From Yersinia enterocolitica (GTDB lineage: Bacteria > Pseudomonadota > Gammaproteobacteria > Enterobacterales > Enterobacteriaceae): DNA of 64,000 nt. The notes below the pieces were generated by a model that did not search any database, was not told where the DNA came from, and saw only the letters and a list, made by a program, of their open reading frames with translations. Below, piece by piece: positions 38,856 through 50,177 of this stretch (the stretch's first letter is position 1; each line of letters opens with the position of its first letter). Both the position numbers and the translations under genes were made by a program. The stretch is from the NCBI GenBank assembly GCA_002082245.2, contig NBTC02000002.1, positions 1,612,001 to 1,676,000 of the forward strand. Direction: 5' to 3'.

Positions 38856-39690
38856 ATCGCACAATGTTGGTAATGGTGGACAACCGCTCCCGTTGCCATG
38901 CCTCCAACCAAAACAGCATATTAATAAATAAGCTTAATGAGAAAATAAGAAACAGAATACTGTCCAGCAAAGAAACCTTAATTAGCGCATTAATAATAAT
39001 ATTCTTATGATGTTTCATCTCGACAAAACCTGATGCGAAAAACCAAAATACGCCGATGGCGCCTAATAAATTTAACATCACAACCGGCCAATGCCACCTT
39101 GCCAGTAAAAAGAAAATCCACGACAGTAACATCAGGGAAATAATGGCATCATCCAGTTCAAATAATAGAAAGAAACTTATATATAATGCACTAAAGCAAG
39201 CAATAGCGAGACCAAACGGATACTCTTCCGTTATAACAGCAGCAAATTGTTTTTTTCGCTCACAATCTGGCAGCTTCACATCATAAATATTTATAAATAT
39301 CAGATACAGTAAAAATAAATCTGATAAGAATGAGGTAACTGTATTGTGTATAACCATTTCAATAATGGGGAAAAGATGAAAAACCAACCAATAAGGCGTC
39401 AGATTTTGGTAGGTTAACCGATTGAAGCAAGGCAGCAATAAGACTAATGAGTAGACTGCGGGGAAAACCTGAATCGATAAAGACAAGACTTCATCTGCTA
39501 AATCAGGAAATAGTATTATTATTAAAAAAATGAGTACCGTCAATGCTAATAAATAGCGAATAAATAGAAATAAAAACTCACTGCGTGACAGATAAAAATA
39601 GATATTCTTATAGGTAAAACAGCACAAACTCAATTGTGTTCTATCAGCACTCTCCTGCCTGAATTTATATAGACTGCTAACTTTTTCCAT
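38854..39690 (-). CDS. Unknown polytopic membrane protein
   Basis: The 278-residue product is not recognised. It has about eight hydrophobic segments (beginning near residues 40-65, after a Cys/Tyr-rich N-terminal stretch) and a short charged cytoplasmic-looking loop CERKKQFAAVITEE in the middle. An AAGGA ribosome-binding site precedes the ATG by about 12 bases. It is AT-rich and has no functional neighbours in the same direction. Coding status rests on its length, consistent hydrophobic pattern and neat fit against the metG terminator. Confidence 0.6.
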   Translation of the reverse strand: MEKVSSLYKFRQESADRTQLSLCCFTYKNIYFYLSRSEFLFLFIRYLLALTVLIFLIIILFPDLADEVLSLSIQVFPAVYSLVLLLPCFNRLTYQNLTPYWLVFHLFPIIEMVIHNTVTSFLSDLFLLYLIFINIYDVKLPDCERKKQFAAVITEEYPFGLAIACFSALYISFFLLFELDDAIISLMLLSWIFFLLARWHWPVVMLNLLGAIGVFWFFASGFVEMKHHKNIIINALIKVSLLDSILFLIFSLSLFINMLFWLEAWQRERLSTITNIVR

Positions 39691-40127
39691 AGTGACTTTA
39701 ATCCTTTAAATATCATTAACTTTAAAATTGCAAAACCTATCTATATTATGGAATTGAACCTCTATTATTGATTACTACACATTTTCATTAGGGTATCAGT
39801 ACTGAGCAAACAACGAAATAAAAAATTAATCCTAATAAAAATAAGGGAATACTCAACGCAAGAATAAACCATTGTAATAGAAAGGTTATTAAGCCTATTT
39901 CCTCGCAGCATAATAATCCATTAGCCCTATTTTGCTGCTTATTTAAGCCATCCAAACTAAAAGATATAACCCAATCCAAAAATTCATAACAAAGTTAATT
40001 CCTAATCAAAATAGTTATGGTTATGATGCTGTACAGCGGCGAATAGACGTCTAGACACAAAGATAGCCATAACAACGACAACACCACTCACTTTGCATAA
40101 CTTATCGACACCATGACGGAGTTTTGG
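39691..40127. other. AT-rich region with one doubtful small frame
   Basis: This gap holds a leftward frame of 63 codons (39788-39979) with a hydrophobic C-terminal half (LITFLLQWFILALSIPLFLL). It would start with TTG and lacks a ribosome-binding site, so it is not called as a gene. The right part must contain the promoter of the downstream sugar-binding protein gene; no clear operator was seen. Confidence 0.4.
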
Positions 40128-41204
40128 ATGAAAAAAATTGCTTCCCCTTTACTGGCCCTGAGCCTACTGACAGCACTGCCGGTATTCGCAGCGGACACCG
40201 CCACGGTAGCCCCGATCCCAGATGCTATCGCCAAACATCCAGGGCAGATTAAAATTGCCGTGATCCGTAACCTGGGATCTGATGACAACACCACTCAATT
40301 TTTGTCCGGTGTATTAAAAGAAGGTAAAAAGCTCGGTTTCAAAGTCGATACCTTCTTGAGCAACGGTGACGACGCCCGTTTTCAAGACTTTGTGAATCAG
40401 GCCATCAGCCAAAAATATGACGGCATCATTCTCTCTCAGGGGCGTGACCCGTACTCAACCGAACTGGTTAAACGGATTGCAGCCAGCGGCATTGCGGTAT
40501 CGGTGTTCGATACCGCTATTCAGGGCGAGATTCCCGGCCTGACCGTCACTCAGCAGGATGATGCATCCCTGACCAATGAATCCTTTGGCCAATTGGTCAA
40601 AGACTTCAACGGTAAAGCCAATATCATCAAGCTTTGGGTTGCCGGTTTCCCACCGATGGAACGTCGCCAGGCCGCTTATCAGGCACTGCTAAAACAGAAT
40701 CCGGGTATTCATGAACTGGAGTCTATCGGAGCCGTGTCTTCTGATGTGCAGGGTGATACCGCCAATAAAGTCGGTGCCGTATTGGCAAAATATCCGAAAG
40801 GCAAAATCGACGCAATCTGGGGAACTTGGGATGCCTTTACTCAAGGCGCTTATAAAGCCTTACAGGAAAATGGCCGTACCGAGATCAAACTCTACAGCAT
40901 TGATATATCGAATCAGGATTTACAACTGATGCGTGAAGCCAATAGCCCATGGAAAGTCAGTGTTGCCGTCGATCCTAAACTGATTGGAGCCGTTAACTTA
41001 CGTTTGGTCGCCAAGAAGATTGCTGGGGAAGAGACGCCTGCCAGTTATGAGTTCCGTGCTGCATCCATTCCACAAGCCTTGCTGGCCAGTCAACCCGGCG
41101 CGGTTAACGTGGCAGGCTTGAGTAAAATCATTCCGGGCTGGGGCCAATCCGATGATTTCAACTCACCCTGGTTCGCCACCCTTGCCGCCAAAAACGGCCA
41201 GTAA
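40128..41204 (+). CDS. Periplasmic sugar-binding protein (ABC importer type, Peripla_BP_4-like)
   Basis: The start at 40128 gives 358 residues, with GGAG six bases upstream and a typical signal peptide (MKKIASPLLALSLLTALPVFA, cleavage near A-A-D). The mature part has the type I periplasmic binding fold of ribose-family proteins: KIAVIRNLGSDD, a first-domain DGIILSQGRDP, then VSVFDTAI and IDAIWGTWDAFTQGAYKALQ. It should bind a sugar in the periplasm. No permease or ATPase gene is adjacent; the next gene, 25 bp downstream, is an LVIVD-repeat protein. Substrate unknown. Confidence 0.82.
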   Translation: MKKIASPLLALSLLTALPVFAADTATVAPIPDAIAKHPGQIKIAVIRNLGSDDNTTQFLSGVLKEGKKLGFKVDTFLSNGDDARFQDFVNQAISQKYDGIILSQGRDPYSTELVKRIAASGIAVSVFDTAIQGEIPGLTVTQQDDASLTNESFGQLVKDFNGKANIIKLWVAGFPPMERRQAAYQALLKQNPGIHELESIGAVSSDVQGDTANKVGAVLAKYPKGKIDAIWGTWDAFTQGAYKALQENGRTEIKLYSIDISNQDLQLMREANSPWKVSVAVDPKLIGAVNLRLVAKKIAGEETPASYEFRAASIPQALLASQPGAVNVAGLSKIIPGWGQSDDFNSPWFATLAAKNGQ

Positions 41205-41229
41205 ATCTAACCGACTGGGAGTGAAATAG

Positions 41230-42483
41230 ATGGCAACGCAAGCTTCCTTGCCACAACCCGAATACAGCCGCAATATGCGGCTGATTGGCCATAGCAATCA
41301 GGGCGGAAAACCCGACGGTGTACAGGTAATGGTGCACCGTGGCTATGCCTATGTCGGCCATATGGTATCGCAAGGGGTATCAATTATTGATGTGCGGGAT
41401 GCGAAAAATCCGCGCCCGGCAGGTTTTATCGCCGCTCCCCCCAATACTTGGAACGTACACTTACAAGTCCATGATGACCTGCTGCTGGTGATTAACGCAC
41501 GCGACCTGTTTGCCGACGCCAGTTTTGCGCAAGAGAAAGTCTATTACACCCGCTCCGTGGCACAAACCGTCAGTACCCGGCAGGAAGGTCGCAGTTGGAG
41601 TGCCGGTTTACGTATTTTTGATATTTCGATACCGGATAGACCGCGTGAAATTAGCTTCCTGCCGCTTGATGGTATTGGTATTCATCGCATCTGGTATGTT
41701 GGCGGCCGCTGGGCTTATGTTTCTGCATTGCTGGATGGCTACAGTGATTATATTTTCCTGGCCATTGATCTGGCTGACCCGCAAAAACCACAGGTGGCGG
41801 GGCGTTATGCTTTACCCGGCATGCATACTGCGGCGGGTGAGCAACCAAGCTGGCCAGAAGGCAAACGTTACGCATTGCATCATGCCATTATCAGCGGTGA
41901 TACAGCCTATGGCAGTTGGCGCGATGGTGGACTGACCCTGCTGGATGTCTCTGACCGGCATGAGCCGAAACTGATCAGCCATCGCAACTGGAGCCCCCCC
42001 TTTGGTGGCGGTACCCATACTGCACTTCCATTGCCAGACCGCGACCTATTAGTGGTGCTGGATGAGGCGGTGCTGGATAATCAGGAAGATGGTGAAAAGC
42101 ATATTTGGCTGTTCGATATTCGTGAGCCAAGCAATCCGGTGAGTATCTCAACTTTTCCGGTACCTGATGAGCGGGATTACGTCACAAAAGGGGCGCATTT
42201 CGGCCCGCACAACCTGCATGAGAACCGCCCAGGCAGCTTTATCAGTTCGTCACTGATTTTTGCTACCTATCAAAATGCCGGAGTGCGCGCTTACGACATC
42301 AGTAACCCATACCAACCGAAGGAAACCGGTGCATTAGTGCCTGCAGCCCCGGAAAAAATGGTGGATAAACGCCCTGGTCGGCCACAAGTTATTCAGTCAT
42401 GTGATGTGTTTGTTGATGCACAAGGGATTATCTACAGCACCGATTATAACGCTGGGCTGTCAATCATCGAATATTTAGGTTAA
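41230..42483 (+). CDS. LVIVD-repeat beta-propeller protein (selenium-binding-protein-like)
   Basis: The 417-residue protein repeats blades of the type GVSIIDVRDAKNPRPAG, GLRIFDISIPDRPREIS, GLTLLDVSDRHEPKLIS and GVRAYDISNPYQPKETG, the LVIVD pattern of seven-bladed propellers related to SBP56/methanethiol oxidase. Several conserved His residues (HRIWYV, ALHHAI, GTHTAL, FGPHNLHENRP) could bind metal. No signal peptide is visible, so a cytoplasmic location is likely. It is probably co-transcribed with the preceding sugar-binding protein gene, hinting at a role in handling the same substrate, which is inference only. Confidence 0.75.
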   Translation: MATQASLPQPEYSRNMRLIGHSNQGGKPDGVQVMVHRGYAYVGHMVSQGVSIIDVRDAKNPRPAGFIAAPPNTWNVHLQVHDDLLLVINARDLFADASFAQEKVYYTRSVAQTVSTRQEGRSWSAGLRIFDISIPDRPREISFLPLDGIGIHRIWYVGGRWAYVSALLDGYSDYIFLAIDLADPQKPQVAGRYALPGMHTAAGEQPSWPEGKRYALHHAIISGDTAYGSWRDGGLTLLDVSDRHEPKLISHRNWSPPFGGGTHTALPLPDRDLLVVLDEAVLDNQEDGEKHIWLFDIREPSNPVSISTFPVPDERDYVTKGAHFGPHNLHENRPGSFISSSLIFATYQNAGVRAYDISNPYQPKETGALVPAAPEKMVDKRPGRPQVIQSCDVFVDAQGIIYSTDYNAGLSIIEYLG

Positions 42484-42545
42484 TTATCCTCTTCGTCCTT
42501 GACGTTACTGCTATGTTAGCGGTAACGCCCATGACCTTGGCGATA
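42484..42545 (-). repeat. Short ERIC-derived element (core deleted)
   Basis: On the minus strand this reads as an ERIC left arm (AAGGTCATGGGCGTTACCGC) joined directly to a right arm (AACGTCAAGGACGAAGAGGAT), without the central palindrome. The same short form occurs at 48436-48506. It lies immediately after the LVIVD gene stop. Assignment is by eye. Confidence 0.5.
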
Positions 42546-42741
42546 TCAATTACTGGCAGATCGATTCAGGCCGATCTGCTGCTTACAAAAATTTTTCCTC
42601 CCTCCCCCCTCTCTTTATCGCCGCAATAGTCTAATGTAGTTGGTTGAGCCACTGTCGTAGCGCTGTGCGAGTCATTCTTTTTATTAGAAATAATCCGCAT
42701 AGATATATCTTATTATCCAAATAATTAAAAAAGAAAATGCC

Positions 42742-43965
42742 ATGAAAGGATTTCCATCACGTGTCACCAATTTATTGATTGCTTCGCTGGTCCTGACTAT
42801 TGGGCGAGCTATCACCCTGCCCTTTATAACTATCTATTTGGCTGAGCATTTTCAGTTGGCTCCCGATAAAGTCGGGCTGGTGTTAGGGGCAAGTTTGACG
42901 TTAGGTATTTTCACTAGCCTATATGGTGGCTATCTGGTGGACAAATTCAATAAAAAGCTATTGATTTTGCTCGCAATAAGTCTGTTTTCTGCCACATTTT
43001 TTACTTTGCCATGGATTGAGCATCCGGCCTGGATCATTCTGATTTTGGCGCTGCTGCATTCGGCCTACTCGGTTTACAGTATCGCGCTCAAAGCCTGTTT
43101 TGCTGATTGGCTGCCAGTAAATGAACGTATTAAAGCCTTTTCAGCTAACTACACACTGGTCAATGTCGGCTGGGCGGTGGGGCCGGCGATGGGGGTTTTG
43201 GTGGTTGGTTTTGGCTCACAATTGCCTTTTATCATTTCGGGTGTATTGGCGTTGCTGGTCGCGGTGGCGTTGAAATTCAGAATAAGCAGTACCGATATGT
43301 TAGCAACAGAACATTCAGCCAGCGAATCAGTACCGGATTTCCGCCAAACATTTACTATCTTACGTTGTGATAAACGGCTGATTTACTTCACCCTGGGCAG
43401 TATGCTCAGTGCCATTGTCTTTGGCCAATTCTCGGGTTATTTATCTCAATATCTGATTACGGTGTCAGATGCTAAATTTGCCTATCAGGTGATCGGTGCA
43501 GTAATGACCGTTAATGCAACTATTGTGATTACCCTGCAATACTTATTAAGTCGCCGTATGAATCAGCAGAACTTAATGCGCTGGCTGATGTTTGGCACCC
43601 TGTTCTTTATCATTGGCCTACTCGGATTTATGGCGGCTCAAGATTCAATTCCACTATGGATGCTGGCAATGGCGATTTTCTCATTGGGCGAAATTATTGT
43701 TATCCCAGTCGAATACTTGTTTATCGATTTTATTGCTCCAGCGAATCTCAAAGGCAGTTACTATGGGGTACAAAATCTCGGTCAGTTAGGCGGAGCGATT
43801 AATCCGGTACTTTGTGGCTTCTTGCTAGCCTGGGCCGCACCGCAGATGATGTTCTATATGCTGATTATCGCGGCTATTTTGGGGCTGGCATTTTTCTATC
43901 GTGGCTATCGATTGGCTAAGACGCAGTCGGCTCAACCCCATCAGGTATCAGAACATACCCAATAG
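42742..43965 (+). CDS. Major facilitator superfamily transporter, YdeE-like
   Basis: The 407-residue protein has twelve predicted membrane helices and begins with LIASLVLTIGRAITLPFITIYLAEHF; the MFS motif A-type loop is GGYLVDKFNKKLL. Overall pattern and phrases such as PVEYLFIDFIAP and SYYGVQNLGQLGGAINPVLCG resemble E. coli YdeE, an exporter reported to act on dipeptides. The substrate here is not known. The gene stands alone, with about 260 bp of intergenic sequence upstream. Confidence 0.8.
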   Translation: MKGFPSRVTNLLIASLVLTIGRAITLPFITIYLAEHFQLAPDKVGLVLGASLTLGIFTSLYGGYLVDKFNKKLLILLAISLFSATFFTLPWIEHPAWIILILALLHSAYSVYSIALKACFADWLPVNERIKAFSANYTLVNVGWAVGPAMGVLVVGFGSQLPFIISGVLALLVAVALKFRISSTDMLATEHSASESVPDFRQTFTILRCDKRLIYFTLGSMLSAIVFGQFSGYLSQYLITVSDAKFAYQVIGAVMTVNATIVITLQYLLSRRMNQQNLMRWLMFGTLFFIIGLLGFMAAQDSIPLWMLAMAIFSLGEIIVIPVEYLFIDFIAPANLKGSYYGVQNLGQLGGAINPVLCGFLLAWAAPQMMFYMLIIAAILGLAFFYRGYRLAKTQSAQPHQVSEHTQ

Positions 43966-44061
43966 GCGCCCAGATGCAGCAAGGCGGGCTGCGAATAAGT
44001 TATGTGTAGTAGCAAATCAACACGCTCACAGTTTGATACATGATGAGTCTATTATTCATAG

Positions 44062-44077
44062 TGTGACAGCTAGCACA
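44062..44077 (+). promoter_or_regulatory. Candidate CRP site upstream of yohJ
   Basis: TGTGACAGCTAGCACA matches the CRP consensus (TGTGA-N6-TCACA) with one difference. It ends 52 bp before the yohJ start, suitable for activation of yohJK. Not tested. Confidence 0.55.
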
Positions 44078-44129
44078 TAATCAAACTTAATTGTATGATG
44101 AATGCACTCCGTAACTCAGGACCTTTTCT

Positions 44130-44537
44130 ATGCGCAATGTGACTTCACTTTGCTGGCAGTACCTGCGGGCTTTCGCCATTATTTATCTGTGCTTATGGGC
44201 GGGTAAAGCACTGGCTTTGCTGCTGCCTATCACCATCCCTGGCAGTATCATTGGGATGCTGATTCTATTTGCTCTGCTGGCATCCCAGATATTGCCTTCA
44301 ATCTGGGTGAAACCCGGTTGCCACCTACTGATCCGTTATATGGCGCTGTTGTTTGTGCCGATTGGTGTCGGTGTGATGCAGTACTACGACCAACTGACTA
44401 AACAGTTTGGTCCCATCGTAGTTTCCTGCTTTGTCAGCACCCTAATTGTCATGTTGGTGGTGGCTTACAGTTCTCATTATGTTCACCGCGAACGCAAAGT
44501 CATTGGTTCTCCTACCCATACCGAGGACGACAAATGA
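44130..44537 (+). CDS. yohJ: CidA/LrgA family membrane protein YohJ
   Basis: This 135-residue protein has four predicted membrane helices and the CidA/LrgA pattern ([26 protein letters not shown]). YohJ and YohK resemble holin-like CidA/CidB pairs; E. coli data connect such pairs with murein hydrolase control or small-molecule export, but the role is not settled. It overlaps yohK by 4 bp, and yohJ-yohK-cdd order matches E. coli. Confidence 0.9.
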   Translation: MRNVTSLCWQYLRAFAIIYLCLWAGKALALLLPITIPGSIIGMLILFALLASQILPSIWVKPGCHLLIRYMALLFVPIGVGVMQYYDQLTKQFGPIVVSCFVSTLIVMLVVAYSSHYVHRERKVIGSPTHTEDDK

Positions 44538-45229
44538 TCAGCAATTTATGGTGGTCACTGCCACTCACCTTAATCGTATTCTTTGGTGCGCGTCGCTTAG
44601 CCCGCTGGCTGAAAATGCCACTGCTTAACCCATTATTGATATCGATGGTTGTTATCATTCCATTGCTGCTGGTCACGCATATGCCCTATGCCAACTATTT
44701 TGCTGGCAGCAAAGTATTGAATGATTTACTGCAACCCGCCGTGGTGGCGCTAGCTTTCCCGCTATATGAACAATTGCATCAAATTCGCGCCCGCTGGAAA
44801 TCCATTATCAGTATCTGTTTTATTGGCAGTATTACCGCCATGGTTAGTGGTACGGCGGTCGCCCTGTGGATGGGAGCAACCCCGGAGATTGCGGCTTCGG
44901 TATTGCCTAAATCTGTCACCACACCTATTGCCATGGCCGTCGCTGAGTCTATCCATGGCTTACCCGCCATCAGCGCAGTATGCGTCATTTTTGTCGGTAT
45001 TTTGGGTGCGGTATTTGGCCATAGCTTGCTAAATTTATTAAAGATAACCACTAAGGCCTCGCGAGGTTTAGCCATGGGTACCGCCTCCCATGCACTGGGC
45101 ACCGCCCGTTGTGCTGAAATGGACTTTCAGGAAGGTGCATTTAGCTCACTGGCACTGGTAATCTGCGGGATTATCACTTCACTGTTGGCTCCTTTCCTAT
45201 TCCCGGTGTTACTCCATTTGTTCGGCTAA
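44534..45229 (+). CDS. yohK: LrgB/CidB family membrane protein YohK
   Basis: The 231-residue protein has about seven membrane helices and the LrgB/CidB signatures [31 protein letters not shown] and [15 protein letters not shown]. It is the partner of YohJ, with length equal to E. coli YohK. The ATG overlaps the yohJ stop (ATGA). Confidence 0.92.
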   Translation: MISNLWWSLPLTLIVFFGARRLARWLKMPLLNPLLISMVVIIPLLLVTHMPYANYFAGSKVLNDLLQPAVVALAFPLYEQLHQIRARWKSIISICFIGSITAMVSGTAVALWMGATPEIAASVLPKSVTTPIAMAVAESIHGLPAISAVCVIFVGILGAVFGHSLLNLLKITTKASRGLAMGTASHALGTARCAEMDFQEGAFSSLALVICGIITSLLAPFLFPVLLHLFG

Positions 45230-45237
45230 TGGCGTGA

Positions 45238-45268
45238 GACCCTGACGCGCAAACGCACATCAGGGTCT
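45238..45268 (+). terminator. Putative terminator after yohK
   Basis: AGACCCTGA (45238-45246) pairs with TCAGGGTCT (45260-45268), 8 bp past the yohK stop. There is no T run, so efficiency is uncertain. Confidence 0.5.
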
Positions 45269-45310
45269 ACAGTAACAAGGGGAAATAGCGCCTGTTTTCA
45301 GGTTTAAATT

Positions 45311-45376
45311 TGAGATACATCTCTCATTTGAGATTTTACTTGCATCGATTTCATTGGTAATGAGATCTTAATCACA
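45311..45376 (+). promoter_or_regulatory. Two CRP-type sites upstream of cdd (possible CytR half-site between)
   Basis: TGAGA-N6-TCTCA at 45311-45326 and TGAGA-N6-TCACA at 45361-45376 are two CRP-like palindromes whose starts lie exactly 50 bp apart. Paired CRP sites at this spacing, with CytR bound between, control cdd and deo promoters in E. coli. A TTGCAT element at 45340-45345 resembles a CytR half-site. The proximal CRP site is 57 bp before the cdd start. Confidence 0.65.
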
Positions 45377-45433
45377 TCAAGAAGCCCCTAAGCTGCCTAA
45401 AATAGTTTCCCGTTACTCTTGGAGAGACTCCCT

Positions 45434-46327
45434 ATGCAAGCACGTTTTCATGCCCCTTGGGCTAAGCTACCCGCTTCACTGCAATCAGCACTTGAACCTA
45501 TTCTGAGCGCAAACGATTTCCCTGCCATGTTGACAGCGAAGCAAGTGGAAACGGTAAAAAGCATCAGTGGGTTGAATGACAATGCGCTGGCATTCGCGTT
45601 GTTGCCGCTGGCTGCCGCGTGTGCGCTGGCGCCAATCTCTCATTTTATGGTTGGTGCTATCGCTCAGGGGAGCAGCGGCAACCTCTATTTTGGCGCCAAT
45701 ATGGAGTTTAGCGGTGTACCGCTACAACAAACCATTCATGCCGAGCAGTGTGCGGTTACTCATGCCTGGTTACGCGGCGAAGCCAGCCTGGTCGCAATTA
45801 CTGTTAATTACACTCCCTGTGGTCATTGCCGCCAGTTTATGAATGAGCTGAATAGCGGAACCGACCTGCATATCCATTTGCCGGGCCGCCCTGCCGCAAC
45901 CCTGGGTCACTATTTGCCTGACTCTTTCGGCCCGAAAGATTTGGATATCACCACGCTGCTGATGGATCCGGTGTTTCATGGCTACACCGTAGCTGAAACC
46001 GATGCACTGACTCAGGCAGCCCTCGAAGGTGCGAACCACAGTCATGCTCCTTATAGCAATGCTCATAGCGGTGTTGCATTGGAAGCGGCTGATGGTGCTA
46101 TCTATGTGGGCCGTTATGCAGAAAATGCCGCCTTCAACCCCAGCCTACCACCGCTGCAAGCTGCATTGATCCTGACCAACATTACCGGTGGGGATTGCGC
46201 GGCCATTCGCCGTGCGGTGCTAATTGAGGGCAGTAATCCGACACTGACTCAGTGGGATGCCACACTGGCAACACTGGCAGCCTTAGGTTGCGATGATGTA
46301 AAACACGTGACATTTTTGCCTAAATAA
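45434..46327 (+). CDS. cdd: Cytidine deaminase
   Basis: Cdd converts cytidine and deoxycytidine to uridine and deoxyuridine. The start at 45434 gives 297 residues (E. coli 294), beginning [12 protein letters not shown]. Zinc and catalytic residues are His102 and Glu104 in IHAEQ and the two cysteines of PCGHC. The C-terminal half is the degenerate second deaminase domain of the dimeric enterobacterial type. It works alongside Udk in pyrimidine salvage. An earlier in-frame TTG at 45419 overlaps the GGAGAG ribosome-binding site. Confidence 0.96.
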   Translation: MQARFHAPWAKLPASLQSALEPILSANDFPAMLTAKQVETVKSISGLNDNALAFALLPLAAACALAPISHFMVGAIAQGSSGNLYFGANMEFSGVPLQQTIHAEQCAVTHAWLRGEASLVAITVNYTPCGHCRQFMNELNSGTDLHIHLPGRPAATLGHYLPDSFGPKDLDITTLLMDPVFHGYTVAETDALTQAALEGANHSHAPYSNAHSGVALEAADGAIYVGRYAENAAFNPSLPPLQAALILTNITGGDCAAIRRAVLIEGSNPTLTQWDATLATLAALGCDDVKHVTFLPK

Positions 46328-46340
46328 CACCCAACTAATT

Positions 46341-46362
46341 GGGGGTTACATGGCTAACCCCC
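46341..46362 (+). terminator. Putative terminator after cdd
   Basis: GGGGGTTA (46341-46348) pairs with TAACCCCC (46355-46362) around a 6-base loop, 14 bp after the cdd stop. A T tract is lacking; the stem alone suggests termination. Confidence 0.55.
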
Positions 46363-46367
46363 AGTTA

Positions 46368-46544
46368 TCACGCTAATCCTACCGATTCCCCTAAATAGCA
46401 GTGAAACTCATTCCCGCGTGTACGACCTGATAAGTCATCTGGTATTCCAAGCCATAAGCTGGCCTGAGCGATGCCGATCATAGCACCAAGACCTCGCAAC
46501 GAATGACGCCTGGTTCCAATAAACTGCTCAGCTAAATCTGCAAG
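46368..46544 (-). pseudogene. Possible gene remnant (58-residue open fragment)
   Basis: A leftward frame of 58 sense codons runs between stops. It has no suitable upstream start; the only internal ATG is at about codon 21. It reads protein-like (for example EQFIGTRRHSLRGLGAMIGI and LWLGIPDDLSGRTRGNEFHC), with no membrane segment. I do not recognise the family. It may be the 3' end of a decayed gene or chance. The rest of the cdd/maeA gap (46545-46668) should hold the maeA promoter. Confidence 0.3.
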
Positions 46545-46584
46545 TTAACTCGCACTTTTACCGATTACAGACATATTTAACTAA

Positions 46585-48366
<1,782 letters not shown>

Positions 48367-48369
48367 TTA

Positions 48370-48403
48370 TTATTCGGCCTGTACTTCGGTATGGGCCGAA
48401 TAA
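48370..48403 (+). terminator. Putative terminator after maeA
   Basis: TTATTCGGCC (48370-48379) pairs with GGCCGAATAA (48394-48403), starting 3 bp after the maeA stop. There is no T run. Confidence 0.55.
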
Positions 48404-48411
48404 CGAATTCC

Positions 48412-48506
48412 CCTGTAGCTTCAAGGTCGAAGATAATACCCAAAGGCATTGGAGTTACAGCCAGCCGACAAGCCAACAACGCTGTAGCTTCAAGGACGAA
48501 GGGTAT
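48412..48506 (+). repeat. Short ERIC-derived elements between maeA and sanA
   Basis: At 48436-48506 an ERIC left arm (ATACCCAAAGGCATTGGAGT) is joined to a right arm (GCTGTAGCTTCAAGGACGAA then GGGTAT), without the central palindrome. A further right-arm copy (CTGTAGCTTCAAGGTCGAAG) lies at 48412-48431. The arms are imperfect inverted repeats of each other, ending ATACCC/GGGTAT. Confidence 0.65.
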
Positions 48507-48558
48507 AAGGCTTGCGCCGCATGCGCAGGTAAAGTAGCCTTGCAAATATGACCAGTAG

Positions 48559-49332
<774 letters not shown>

Positions 49333-49443
49333 TTTTGAATTAGCTTTTGCTATTGGATTGGGTTTATCAAAGGTCAAGTGAGCTATGAGGCACTAACAAC
49401 CGAAATCTAATCCGATCCTGTTTTTAATAATACACCCGTCCGG

Positions 49444-49722
49444 TTAACCCCTTTGCCCCAAGAATGCCCCTACATCACTCTCAACCTCCCCCATCTGCTG
49501 TAACAACTGCAAGGTTTCCAGTGCTTCCTCTTCATCCAGCCTGCTCATGGCAAACCCGACATGCACCAACACCCAATGGCCGATTAATGCCAGACTGGCC
49601 TGCGAGTCGGCAGCCACCAGCATAATATTCACCGAACGCCGCACACCGCACACATCCACCCAGGCAGTACCGGGCTGAGTTTCATCCAGTGCGACAATTT
49701 GACCGGGGATGCCTATACACAT
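49444..49722 (-). CDS. hypC: Hydrogenase maturation chaperone, HypC/HybG family
   Basis: The 92-residue protein has the family N-terminus MCIGIPGQIVAL, whose Cys2 binds iron and the large-subunit precursor, and the conserved GHWVLVHVGFAMSRLDEEEA. HypC works with HypD to build and deliver the Fe(CN)2CO unit to the hydrogenase large subunit, here probably HyfG. It lies 52 bp downstream of hypA. In E. coli, hypB sits between them; here it does not. Confidence 0.9.
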   Translation of the reverse strand: MCIGIPGQIVALDETQPGTAWVDVCGVRRSVNIMLVAADSQASLALIGHWVLVHVGFAMSRLDEEEALETLQLLQQMGEVESDVGAFLGQRG

Positions 49723-49774
49723 AGCCTAGCCTCTGCGTTATTCAATCGCCCAATTTCAGTTAAAAAAAGTAAAC

Positions 49775-50122
49775 TCATTCCACCTCCAGTCGCTTAAGTA
49801 TGACGCCATCATCAGATGCGCCGATGCGTAAATGGCTCCCGGCACACAATGGGCAACGTATCACTTTGCTACTCAGCAAATTAACCTGCTGCTGGCAATC
49901 AAAGCACCACACCTGTGACGGCTGCTGGCTAAGATGCAGCACACAACCTTCCGCCAGCGTGCCTCGGCATACCAACTCAAAACAGAACTCTAACGCCTGC
50001 GGTTCGACGCAGGAAAATGCGCCGGTTTCTAACCACACCCCCGTAATTCGCTGCGCGCCATGTAAGCGAGCCTGCTGTTCCATCATGGCAATAGCATGTT
50101 GGCACAAGGTTATTTCATGCAT
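49775..50122 (-). CDS. hypA: Hydrogenase nickel-insertion protein HypA
   Basis: HypA delivers Ni2+ to the hydrogenase large subunit together with HypB. The start at 50122 gives 115 residues beginning MHEITLCQHA; the family's Ni-binding N-terminal Met-His-Glu is intact, and Cys73/Cys76 and Cys90/Cys93 form the zinc site. Upstream in-frame starts lack family support. A sigma-54 promoter is readable 40 bp upstream. Confidence 0.93.
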   Translation of the reverse strand: MHEITLCQHAIAMMEQQARLHGAQRITGVWLETGAFSCVEPQALEFCFELVCRGTLAEGCVLHLSQQPSQVWCFDCQQQVNLLSSKVIRCPLCAGSHLRIGASDDGVILKRLEVE

Positions 50123-50161
50123 GACCGTGCTGCTCCTGTGGCGTATCCCTGACAATAGCGA

Positions 50162-50177
50162 TGCAAAGAAGATGCCA
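50162..50177 (-). promoter_or_regulatory. Sigma-54 promoter of hypA-hypC
   Basis: On the minus strand: TGGCATCTTCTTTGCA, with GG and GC separated by 10 bases as required for -24/-12 elements; it matches the TGGCAC-N5-TTGCA consensus in all but one position. Located 40 bp upstream of hypA. Confidence 0.78.

Noticed and set aside
39788..39979. Leftward 63-codon frame with a hydrophobic end
   Set aside because: TTG start, no ribosome-binding site and AT-rich context; probably chance, so only mentioned in the region entry.
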